DNA of 48,298 nt from positions 1 to 48,298 of the forward strand of contig NZ_JACYHA010000025.1 in NCBI RefSeq assembly GCF_014837155.1. The letters run 5' to 3'. Positions 25,208-32,266 of this stretch are shown piece after piece. This DNA is from Litchfieldia stipae (GTDB lineage: Bacteria > Bacillota > Bacilli > Bacillales > Bacillaceae_L). A program made the position numbers and the translations under genes. The notes under the pieces are model-generated. The model did not search any database and was not told the origin of the DNA. It saw only the letters and a program-made list of their open reading frames with translations. The stretch's first letter is position 1. Each line of letters begins with the position of its first letter.

Positions 25208-25315
25208 GTGTTTGAAATCTTATTATATCAAGGGTTGAGGAGCTATTTTCATTAAATTAACCGAAGGTTTATCTAAAACAAACTTTAGTAATGGATTGAC
25301 TTTTTCACTGGTCTC

Positions 25316-25384
25316 GGACGGTTCTCGCGCTTCATTTAGGACAAGCAATTTTCCTAAACAAGAAGCATGAGAACCGTCCCCATT
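25316..25384. repeat. REP-A hairpin interrupted by the IS1182 element
   Basis: GGACGGTTCTCGCGCTTC (25316) faces AGAAGCATGAGAACCGTCCC (ending at 25380). The first bases of the left arm also stand at 23550-23560 on the far side of the insertion sequence. The right arm ends seven bases before the RAYT stop codon. Confidence 0.88.
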
Positions 25385-25386
25385 CT

Positions 25387-26166
25387 TCATATCTTGTAAA
25401 TGAGATTAGTTGAGATCCCCAATATTCTAGCCGCCTGGCGTTGTGAAACAACTTCAATTCTTTTTATTTTTTGCAGGACTTTGGTTCTTTGAAGCTTTGG
25501 TAAACTTTTCACCTGTGCAATTTCAATTCCGTCTAACATCTCTTTGATTATTGGTCTTGCCTCTTCATCAGATAACCTTCGTCTTTCATCGTCTCGATTC
25601 CCTAGACATTTATCATCATTCACCAGTTCGTTATATTGCTTGAATCGGTGTATTGCTACCCTTCTGTCAGGAGCAAAGTACTCCAGAATGACGTGATCAT
25701 CAAGCAGGTTCATCGCCTGATTTGACTGCCTATAGTAACCTTGACAACTACTCCACCTCCACTCATCAGCCCGACTGACCATTCCTGCTTTTACAGGATT
25801 CTGATGAATATACCTGACCACCGTCAATAAGTACCGTGTTGTTTCCACATTTTCACTCTTAAACCTGTCCTGAAAGAGATGTCCTGTCGTTAAATATTTA
25901 AAGTTATAGTACATAACAAAGCTAACACCGATTCGTTTCATCGTTATTGAAATATCCTCCTCCCCTTCCTTCAACAACAAATGAACATGATTATCCATCA
26001 AACACCAAGCATAGACATTCATTTTCGTCATCTTCTTGTACTTCTCAAGCGTATCTAGAAATTTCACACAATCCTCATCATCGTGAAAAATCTCCTGCTT
26101 ATTCGCACCTCTTAACATAATGTGATACATTCCACTTGTACTTTTCACCCTAGCAACGCGGGGCAT
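25387..26166 (-). CDS. REP-associated tyrosine transposase (RAYT, Y1 family)
   Basis: Single-strand DNA transposase of the HUH/Y1 class, 259 residues. The HUH pair is H60/H62 in MDNHVHLLLKE and the likely nucleophile is Y119 in VVRYIHQNPVKAG. The N-terminus PRVARVKSTSGMYHIMLRG is typical of RAYTs. The C-terminus adds a helix-turn-helix (SQRQAARILGISTNLIYKI), found in some RAYT groups and perhaps used for target recognition. AAGGAG precedes the ATG. It is flanked by REP-A sequences at 25316-25384 and 26318-26345, as expected for a RAYT and its own REP family. These proteins are usually domesticated single-copy genes. Confidence 0.93.
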   Translation of the reverse strand: MPRVARVKSTSGMYHIMLRGANKQEIFHDDEDCVKFLDTLEKYKKMTKMNVYAWCLMDNHVHLLLKEGEEDISITMKRIGVSFVMYYNFKYLTTGHLFQDRFKSENVETTRYLLTVVRYIHQNPVKAGMVSRADEWRWSSCQGYYRQSNQAMNLLDDHVILEYFAPDRRVAIHRFKQYNELVNDDKCLGNRDDERRRLSDEEARPIIKEMLDGIEIAQVKSLPKLQRTKVLQKIKRIEVVSQRQAARILGISTNLIYKI

Positions 26167-26317
26167 CTTAACACACTCCTTACTTATTTTTTGGATGTTA
26201 AAAATGAAGGGTTTGAGAGAATTAATAATTGCGGATTTAAAAGAAGATAATCGGACGGATTAGCTAGAAAACGAGTAGTATAATGCAGGAAGGAAAAAAC
26301 CAAATGAGAGCGAAATG

Positions 26318-26345
26318 GAGGAAGCATAAGAACCGTCCCCACGCT
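26318..26345 (-). repeat. REP-A half-site between RAYT and DUF898-like genes
   Basis: GGAGGAAGCATAAGAACCGT followed by CCCCACGCTTC, two bases from the stop codon of the minus-strand DUF898-like gene. With 25316-25384 it brackets the RAYT gene. Confidence 0.82.
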
Positions 26346-26347
26346 TC

Positions 26348-26686
26348 TTATGCAAAAGTCGTGTGTTTTGCTTTCCATTTTTCTAAAGCAATGTATAGCC
26401 AAAATGTATAAATGCCAAGGGTGATAATACAGAGTAACCACCATTTTATCCAGTTGCCAAACAAGCCAATTGCTGATCCATTGAACTTCAAACGTCGACC
26501 TTCAACAACTGTGTGGTTGATTTTCCACCCATAAATCATCGTAAGTGACCAAGGATATAAAATACCAAACGAACAAATCGTTACCAACCAGCCTAAAATA
26601 GACCAACCGATAAGCTGCAATAAGCCACCATCAAAATATGACCTACCAGTAGATTGACTTTCAACATTAACACCTTCTGAACTCAT
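26348..26686 (-). CDS. DUF898-like (YjgN-type) small membrane protein
   Basis: One hundred and twelve residues. The first membrane helix is LLQLIGWSILGWLVTICSFG, followed by YPWSLTMIYGWKINHTVVEGRRLKFNG, a strong signature of DUF898. A second helix pair is formed by WIKWWLLCIITLGIYTFWLYIALEKW. Function unknown. It is shorter than the E. coli YjgN protein and represents one module. The stop is followed at once by a REP-A half-site. Confidence 0.78.
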   Translation of the reverse strand: MSSEGVNVESQSTGRSYFDGGLLQLIGWSILGWLVTICSFGILYPWSLTMIYGWKINHTVVEGRRLKFNGSAIGLFGNWIKWWLLCIITLGIYTFWLYIALEKWKAKHTTFA

Positions 26687-26780
26687 ATTACATGCACCTC
26701 CCTTCTATCTGCCAACCAGTATACTATAACCAGAAGAAATATCCCCAATAATAGAGGAATATCTACAAAATGTTCACATG

Positions 26781-26892
26781 GGCAATTTGGGGACGGTTCT
26801 AACGCTTCCCACTGACTTGAGGCAAATCCGGGACGGTTCTCACACTTCTTTCCAAACGCTTTGGCAAATTAAGAACCGTCCCCACCCTTCCT
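26781..26892. repeat. REP-A cluster, three half-sites
   Basis: GGCAATTTGGGGACGGTTCT (26781), GGCAAATCCGGGACGGTTCT (26821) and GGCAAATTAAGAACCGTCCC (26863). The leading GGCAAA block is shared by most copies and shows that the unit is longer than the core. The rest of the gap 26687-27010 holds no gene that I can support. Confidence 0.85.
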
Positions 26893-27010
26893 TTTTGTTC
26901 ACGTTTATATCACATTTTTTTGACACTTCTTCATTTATAATGAGAGGTAGAGATTATTTTACGGACATTTGTGAAATAAGTAACAAACCACCAAAAGGAG
27001 GATTATTATT

Positions 27011-28972
27011 TTGGCTTATTCGCATCTTTTTGAAACAGGAAACATTGGAAATGTTACGTTAAAGAATAGAATTGTGATGCCTGCGATGGGAACGAATTTG
27101 GCCGGAGCTCATGGCGAGGTCACTGATCATCTAATTCGATATTATGAAGAACGCGCACAAGGTGGAACGGGCTTAATCATCACTGAGTTCACGTCGATTG
27201 ACTATGAATATGGAAAAGGCATGACGAACCAGCTACGCATCGACGATGATCGTTTTCTCACTGGATTTTATCGGTTGGCAAACGCCATACATAAATATGG
27301 GGCAAAGCTATTTGTTCAGCTCCATCATGCTGGAAGACAATCCAATTCTGGACTGCTGGGTGGAAAGCAGATTGTCGCACCAAGTCCAGTGACATGTGAA
27401 GCAATTGGTGAAGAGCCTCGGGAATTAACGACCAATGAAGTAAAGGAAATCATTCAAAAGTTCATCAAAGGTGCAGTTCGGTGTAAGCATGCTGGAATTG
27501 ATGGTGTCGAGCTCCATGGCGCCCATGGTTACTTAATTAATCAATTTCTAGGCCCTTGTACAAATCTACGGACTGACGAGTATGGCGGCAATTTCGAAAA
27601 TAGAATGCGATTTTTAGAGGAAATCGTTACAGGGATTAAGGCTCAATGTGGTGAGGATTTCCCTGTAACTGTGAGGCTAAGTATAGATGAGTTCGATGAA
27701 GGCGGACTAAAGATTGAGTTGAGCAAGAAAATTAGCCGATATTTAGAAAAAGTTGGTGTAGATGGACTTCACGCAAGTGCAGGAAATTACAATTCTTCTG
27801 ATAAAATCATTGAATCTCCACTCTACGAACAAGGATGGAAGGTGTACCTTGCCGAAGCGATAAAAAGCGAAGTAAATATCCCTGTTATTGCCGTTGGATC
27901 GATTCGTGAGCCAAGCTATGTTGACTCCATTTTAGCAAAGAAAAAAGCAGACTTTGTAGCAATTGGACGTGGGTTAATCGCTGATCCTGAGTGGGCTCGG
28001 AAAGCATATGAAGATCGGGAGAATGAAATAAGAATGTGCATTTCTTGCCTGCATTGCATCTACTCTAAGGGTCATGTCGCATGCTCTATCAATGCCAGAG
28101 CAGGACGTGAGCTTGAATTTCCAGAACTAAAACCTGTTGAAAAGCACCAAATCGTTGTAGTTGGCGGAGGTCCAGGTGGGATGGAAACAGCAAGAGTCCT
28201 CTCATTAAAAGGCTATAAGGTGACATTATTTGAAAAAACCGCAGCGCTCGGTGGCCAATTAAAACTCGTCGATGAACCTGTTTATCGGAAAAAAATGACG
28301 TGGTACGTTGATTACCTTCGTCTTGAAATGGAACGATTACAAGTCGAACTTCACTTAAATACGGAAGCAACCATTGAACAGCTCCTAGCCCTCCAGCCCT
28401 ATGCAATCATTTTGGCAACAGGTGGCAAGCCACTCATTCCAGATATCAAAGGATGTGAGCTTCCAAATGTCCATCAATATGAAGTATTAAAACGTGGAGA
28501 AAAAACATTTTATAAAAAAAAGATTGCCGTTTTAGGAAGCGGAATGATTTGTTATGGGACTGCTCGCAGATTAGCTGAGCAAGGAAATGAAGTTACTTTG
28601 ATTGAATTATCAACGAAATCTGGTCGAAAAATTGGGGTGCAAACAAGATCAAAGCTGTTTACTAAATTGAAACAGCAAAACGTAGAGATTTTATCAGATC
28701 ACAAGGTTCGAGAGATTTTACCAAATGCTATTATTTTAACAGATGTATGTGGAAAAATTGTTGAGTTACCCATTGATGGCGCGGTGTTGACCATGGGAGT
28801 AGCGCCCTATAATCCATTAGAAGAGATCTGTAAAAACCATTTCGAAAACGTCTTCGTAATTGGAGATGCTGCAGGGTTTGCCTCTCTTTCTGAGGCTACA
28901 CGTGGTGGATTTGAAACGGCTTATTTGCTTGAAACACTCGTAACGACAAAAAAAGAAAAAGTACTTAGTTAA
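27011..28972 (+). CDS. Old-yellow-enzyme/2,4-dienoyl-CoA reductase-like Fe-S flavoprotein
   Basis: Six hundred and fifty-three residues with a three-part layout like FadH, BaiCD and enoate reductases. An FMN TIM barrel is at residues 1-330 (LKNRIVMPAMGTN, VELHGAHGYLINQFLGP, VAIGRGLIADP). A Cys cluster for one 4Fe-4S centre starts near residue 342 (CISCLHC, fourth Cys nine residues on). An FAD/NAD(P) domain follows (VVVGGGPGGMETARVL, IAVLGSGMICYG, VFVIGDAAGF). It should pass electrons from NAD(P)H through FAD and Fe-S to FMN and reduce an unsaturated acid or thioester. Cys spacing is a little shorter than in FadH. The start is TTG after AAAGGAGG. Confidence 0.88.
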   Translation: MAYSHLFETGNIGNVTLKNRIVMPAMGTNLAGAHGEVTDHLIRYYEERAQGGTGLIITEFTSIDYEYGKGMTNQLRIDDDRFLTGFYRLANAIHKYGAKLFVQLHHAGRQSNSGLLGGKQIVAPSPVTCEAIGEEPRELTTNEVKEIIQKFIKGAVRCKHAGIDGVELHGAHGYLINQFLGPCTNLRTDEYGGNFENRMRFLEEIVTGIKAQCGEDFPVTVRLSIDEFDEGGLKIELSKKISRYLEKVGVDGLHASAGNYNSSDKIIESPLYEQGWKVYLAEAIKSEVNIPVIAVGSIREPSYVDSILAKKKADFVAIGRGLIADPEWARKAYEDRENEIRMCISCLHCIYSKGHVACSINARAGRELEFPELKPVEKHQIVVVGGGPGGMETARVLSLKGYKVTLFEKTAALGGQLKLVDEPVYRKKMTWYVDYLRLEMERLQVELHLNTEATIEQLLALQPYAIILATGGKPLIPDIKGCELPNVHQYEVLKRGEKTFYKKKIAVLGSGMICYGTARRLAEQGNEVTLIELSTKSGRKIGVQTRSKLFTKLKQQNVEILSDHKVREILPNAIILTDVCGKIVELPIDGAVLTMGVAPYNPLEEICKNHFENVFVIGDAAGFASLSEATRGGFETAYLLETLVTTKKEKVLS

Positions 28973-28975
28973 TAT

Positions 28976-29006
28976 GTGGGGCGGGTCTATTCAAAACCCG
29001 CTCCAC
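28976..29006. terminator. Hairpin between convergent flavoenzyme and chaA genes
   Basis: GTGGGGCGGGT and ACCCGCTCCAC form an 11-bp stem (one G-U) with a 9-base loop. No long T run follows on either side, so termination may be weak, but the place between two convergent stops fits a shared terminator. Confidence 0.6.
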
Positions 29007-29010
29007 CAAC

Positions 29011-30069
29011 TTATAATAGATAAAACCCAATCCCCATGATTAAATAAGCAGCCAGCAATGTCGCCCCTTCAAACCAGTTCGTATCACCATCATTGGAAAT
29101 CGAAATCGTTAGAAAAACGGCCGTAATCATGGATACTAACTCTGGCCAAGTAAAGACCAACGGCATCTGTATGGGGAAAAATAATGAGATTAGCACGAGG
29201 ACTGGTGCAACAAACATTGCCACTTGTAAGGTTGAGCCGACTGCGATTTCGACCGCAATACTCATTTTATTTTTATAAGCCATTAAAATTGCTGACGCAT
29301 GCTCCGCAGCATTTCCAACAATTGCGACCACAATAACCCCAATAAATAGTTCGGTCCAGCCTAGTGTTTCACCAATATAATGGAAGGTGTGGACAAGCGC
29401 TTCAGACACATATGCAACGGCAAGTGTCGCAACTCCAAGAACGGTCATCGCCCGCCCTTTTGTCCACTCAGGCGTCTCATCCTCATGTACCTCTTCCTCA
29501 CCAGGTGCGTTATAAGCTCCACGGTGGGTCACTAATTTAAACAACAACGCAGCAAGATACAAAATAATCATGATGATCGAAATCCCGATGCTTAAATTTA
29601 AGATGTCTTGATCCGGCATCGTTGTCGAGAAAACCTCTGGAATCACAAAGGCAACAATCACCGCAAACACAAGTAAAACTGAATTGTGACGCCCATCATG
29701 GGCATTGAAGCTCTGCCTTTTATACTTCAAGCCACCAATAAAAAAAGACAGACCCCCGACCAAAAGGAGATTTCCTAACACAGAACCTGTTAAAGAAGCC
29801 AAAACAACCCCAACAAGCCCCGCCTTTAACGAGAAAATTGATATAATTAATTCAACTGCATTCCCAAACGTTGCATTTAATAGCCCACCAATCCGTGGTC
29901 CACTTATAATCGCTAAGGATTCCGTCGCTCGCCCCATGAAACTGGACAACGCCACAATGGTGACACAATAAATAATAAACATAAGTAACTGATTCCAATG
30001 CAGTAAATTTCCCACCACAGAGAGCGGCAAACCAACTAACACCAATCCAGTAAAAATTTTATTCATCAA
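29011..30069 (-). CDS. chaA: ChaA/CaxA calcium:proton antiporter
   Basis: Membrane antiporter of the CaCA superfamily, 352 residues, about eleven helices, close in length to ChaA (YfkE) of Bacillus subtilis. Both ion-binding alpha repeats are present: FGNAVELIISIFSL and VGNAAEHASAILMA, with the acidic residues that bind calcium. An acidic loop near residue 195 (PGEEEVHEDETPEW) divides the halves. It exports calcium, and in some relatives sodium or potassium, in exchange for protons. Single gene, convergent with the flavoenzyme. Confidence 0.93.
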   Translation of the reverse strand: MMNKIFTGLVLVGLPLSVVGNLLHWNQLLMFIIYCVTIVALSSFMGRATESLAIISGPRIGGLLNATFGNAVELIISIFSLKAGLVGVVLASLTGSVLGNLLLVGGLSFFIGGLKYKRQSFNAHDGRHNSVLLVFAVIVAFVIPEVFSTTMPDQDILNLSIGISIIMIILYLAALLFKLVTHRGAYNAPGEEEVHEDETPEWTKGRAMTVLGVATLAVAYVSEALVHTFHYIGETLGWTELFIGVIVVAIVGNAAEHASAILMAYKNKMSIAVEIAVGSTLQVAMFVAPVLVLISLFFPIQMPLVFTWPELVSMITAVFLTISISNDGDTNWFEGATLLAAYLIMGIGFYLL

Positions 30070-30127
30070 ACCTCACCTCTCCTAAATATGCCAACTTAGT
30101 TTCACCCGTCAGCCAAGATGAAATACA

Positions 30128-30286
30128 TGGGGACGGTTCTTAGTTTGCCAAAAAGAGGGTAATACAGCTTGAAAGCAAGCATACCTGTGGGAACGATACC
30201 ATATATTTATAAAGAAAGACTAGAGATAGGTTCTCACGTTTCCAAAATGCCACCTCACTTGGCAATGTGAGAACCGTCCCTCTGCC
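30128..30286. repeat. REP-A cluster between chaA and HAD phosphatase
   Basis: GGGGACGGTTCTTAGTTTGC at 30129, a decayed AGGTTCTCACGTTTCC near 30228, and GGCAATGTGAGAACCGTCCC at 30260. The last two form a hairpin. It lies between divergent genes, which is less common for REP sequences. Confidence 0.8.
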
Positions 30287-30383
30287 ACTTTATGACACTA
30301 CCGTGAATTCTCCTTCCCTTGACTTCCATGTTCCACAAAACTTTAGTAGAATGAAACACATGACAGCAAGGGAGGACTTATAC

Positions 30384-31208
30384 ATGTCTTATAAAATGAT
30401 CGTACTTGACTTAGATGATACATTATTGCGAAATGACCATTCGATTTCTGATAGAACAAAGCAGGCTTTAATGACAGCACAGGAAAATGGGGTGAAGGTT
30501 GTTCTTGCTTCTGGTCGCCCAACCTTTGGAATGAGACCAGTTGCCGAAGAGCTTTCTTTATCTCAATATGATAGCTTTATTCTTTCTTTTAATGGTGGGA
30601 AGATTATTAAATCTCAATCTAATGAAGAAATGTTTAGTAGCACTTTATCAATTGAATCGGTTCATAAATTGTATGAATTAAGCCGACGTGAAGGCGTGTT
30701 TATTCACACTTATATCGGGGATTCAATTGTAACTGAGGATGACAATCCTTATACGATGAGAGAATCAGAGATTACTAAGCTTCCAGTGAATCTCGTAGAT
30801 TCATTTAAAGAGGGCGTCACAGAGCCGGTTGTGAAAGTGTTAATGGTGGCTGACCCAGATCGTTTGAAAGAAGTAGAAGCTAAGCTACAGGTGGAGCTAG
30901 CTGATGATTTTAGTGTAATGCGTTCGAAGCCTTATTTCCTTGAATTTACTGAAAAGGGTGTGACAAAAGGGACAAGCCTAGAGCAATTAATCAAATTCTG
31001 TGGAATTACTCGTGAAGAAGTCATTGCCATCGGTGACAGCTATAATGACCAAGAAATGATCGAATTTGCTGGACTTGGAGTAGCCATGGGTAATGCGCCT
31101 GATGACATCAAGCAAATTGCTAACTACATCACAGATACCAATATGAATGACGGTGTAGCCAAAGTCGTTGAAAAATTTGTTCTTGAAGCACAACTGATCC
31201 AAAGCTGA
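30384..31208 (+). CDS. HAD-superfamily Cof-type phosphatase
   Basis: Cytoplasmic sugar-phosphate-type phosphatase, 274 residues from ATG 30384, with GGGAGGA eight bases upstream. A longer frame from 30267 would translate REP-A DNA and is rejected. Motif I is VLDLDDTLL, motif II is in VVLASGR, the motif III Lys is in GVTKGTSLEQL and motif IV is AIGDSYNDQEMIEFAG. The type IIB cap lies between. YidA and YwpJ belong to the same family. Substrate specificity cannot be told from sequence. Confidence 0.9.
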   Translation: MSYKMIVLDLDDTLLRNDHSISDRTKQALMTAQENGVKVVLASGRPTFGMRPVAEELSLSQYDSFILSFNGGKIIKSQSNEEMFSSTLSIESVHKLYELSRREGVFIHTYIGDSIVTEDDNPYTMRESEITKLPVNLVDSFKEGVTEPVVKVLMVADPDRLKEVEAKLQVELADDFSVMRSKPYFLEFTEKGVTKGTSLEQLIKFCGITREEVIAIGDSYNDQEMIEFAGLGVAMGNAPDDIKQIANYITDTNMNDGVAKVVEKFVLEAQLIQS

Positions 31209-31234
31209 TTTGTGGGCTGTGAGGCAAAGCTAGT

Positions 31235-31303
31235 GGCAAAGCCGGGACGGTTCTTACGCTTCCTCAAAAAAAAAGAAGCATAAGAACTGGCCCTCACTCT
31301 GCC
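31235..31303. repeat. REP-A hairpin downstream of the HAD phosphatase
   Basis: GGCAAAGCCGGGACGGTTCT faces GAAGCATAAGAACTGGCCCT over a short A-rich loop. It begins 27 bases after the stop and may end the transcript. Confidence 0.82.
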
Positions 31304-31317
31304 CAATCTCCCTACTC

Positions 31318-31536
31318 CTAGTTAAATAACCTCAATGCTACTATCACTAATAAAAACAACAACCCCGCCCCAAAGATGGGCACTAAAAACAAAAGAAACG
31401 TATGAAAAGGACTCTTTGAGCTTCTCCATTCTTTCTCGAAGGTTGAAAAACCACCTGTCAAAAACAGATTCCAAAACACGTCTCTTCTACTTCTTTTATC
31501 TCCTAGATTTCTCGGCTTCTCATGATTATTATTCAT
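31318..31536 (-). CDS. Small single-helix membrane protein
   Basis: Seventy-two residues. A basic N-terminal half (PRNLGDKRSRRDVFWNLF) is followed by one strong membrane helix (FHTFLLFLVPIFGAGLLFLLVIVAL). GGGGAG precedes the ATG by seven bases, which favours this strand over the overlapping plus-strand frame. No family recognised. REP-A sequences lie on both sides. Confidence 0.55.
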   Translation of the reverse strand: MNNNHEKPRNLGDKRSRRDVFWNLFLTGGFSTFEKEWRSSKSPFHTFLLFLVPIFGAGLLFLLVIVALRLFN

Positions 31537-31557
31537 AGAACATCTCCCCTTTTAACA

Positions 31558-31720
31558 GGGACCCGGTTCTCTTTTTCCCATCATCCAAAAAATGATGCAC
31601 GAGAACCGTCCCAAGTTTGCCCCACGAGAACCGCCCCCAACCCTACCCGCCTCGCCATTTTGTCACAGATCAATCGGAAGCGTGAGAACCGTCCCAAATT
31701 AGCTTAGAACCATCCCAATT
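31558..31720. repeat. REP-A cluster, mostly inverted half-sites
   Basis: ACCCGGTTCTCTTTTTCCC (31561, decayed), ACGAGAACCGTCCC (31599), ACGAGAACCGCCCC (31624), GGAAGCGTGAGAACCGTCCC (31677) and a decayed AGAACCATCCC (31706). It ends three bases from the stop of the next minus-strand gene. Confidence 0.8.
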
Positions 31721-31723
31721 AGC

Positions 31724-32119
31724 CTATTCCCCGCTGTGGAATTTAAGTTCTTGGAAGTTGATGCGGTTGGCTTGAGATAGTGGGTCTGTGTGATTCATGA
31801 CTGATTTAACGTTTCCGAATGGATCGACGTATCCAATCTTAGAATGGCTTGTGTCGTATAGACTTAGATTTCCTTGGACGTCTTCTTTAATGGTAGCAGT
31901 GCGCTCTCCGTCTTGGTAAACGTCAGTGCCATCTATTAGATTCGGCTTTGTTTCTGCCACCTTTTCATGACCGTCAAATGTACTTGTTGAATCTGGGAAG
32001 AGACCTGCTTTTTGCGTTGCAATAACTTGCCCGTGATGATTCAATGTCTTTTCTCCGAATGTATTTGTATCAACTGTTGACTGATTTAGAGTTTCACCAT
32101 TTGTAAAAATAGAATCCAT
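31724..32119 (-). CDS. Hypothetical protein with short repeated motifs, divergent from the dynamin operon
   Basis: One hundred and thirty-one residues from ATG 32119 (MDSIFTNGETLNQSTVDTNTFG), chosen for GAGAGGTG upstream; the frame extends to 32182. No signal peptide or membrane helix. The sequence is hydrophilic and strand-like, with repeating phrases of the kind NHHGQVIATQ, STFDGHEKVAETKPN, VYQDGERTATIKED and DPFGNVKSV, reminiscent of YD-like or carbohydrate-binding turns. I do not recognise the family. It shares its upstream region with the dynamin-like genes, so joint control is possible. Confidence 0.6.
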   Translation of the reverse strand: MDSIFTNGETLNQSTVDTNTFGEKTLNHHGQVIATQKAGLFPDSTSTFDGHEKVAETKPNLIDGTDVYQDGERTATIKEDVQGNLSLYDTSHSKIGYVDPFGNVKSVMNHTDPLSQANRINFQELKFHSGE

Positions 32120-32210
32120 CCTGTGTCTGCACCTCTCCAACTTTTTTCCTATAACTCTCCTGATTATAACACTTTTTGACAATATTTTTCCTTTTTCTCT
32201 CCCAAAAATC

Positions 32211-32232
32211 GCTATTTTTATAGTAAAATAGC
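32211..32232. promoter_or_regulatory. Perfect inverted repeat in the dynamin operon promoter region
   Basis: GCTATTTT and AAAATAGC, 6 bases apart (TATAGT), between the divergent hypothetical gene and the first dynamin-like gene. TATAGT or TAAAAT here could serve as a -10. The symmetry suggests an operator, but no matching regulator gene lies next to it. Confidence 0.35.
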
Positions 32233-32266
32233 ATTAAACATTACCGACTAAGGTGGCTACGACAAC

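Larger units (their letters stand above)
23561..25315 (-). mobile_element. IS1182-family insertion sequence, complete, inside a REP-A copy
   Basis: The element is 1,755 bases with perfect 15-bp terminal inverted repeats, GAGACCAGTGAAAAA (23561-23575) and its complement (25301-25315). It is flanked by the 9-bp direct repeat GGACGGTTC (23552-23560 and 25316-25324), which is part of the REP-A core. Removing the element and one repeat restores a REP-A hairpin ending at 25380. The single transposase gene is intact, so it may still be active. Confidence 0.92.

Noticed and set aside
30267-30383. Upstream extension of the HAD phosphatase
   Set aside because: It translates REP-A DNA. The ATG at 30384 has a strong ribosome binding site and gives the normal family N-terminus.
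31335-31538. Plus-strand frame opposite the small membrane protein
   Set aside because: No ribosome binding site; the minus frame has one and encodes a clear membrane helix.
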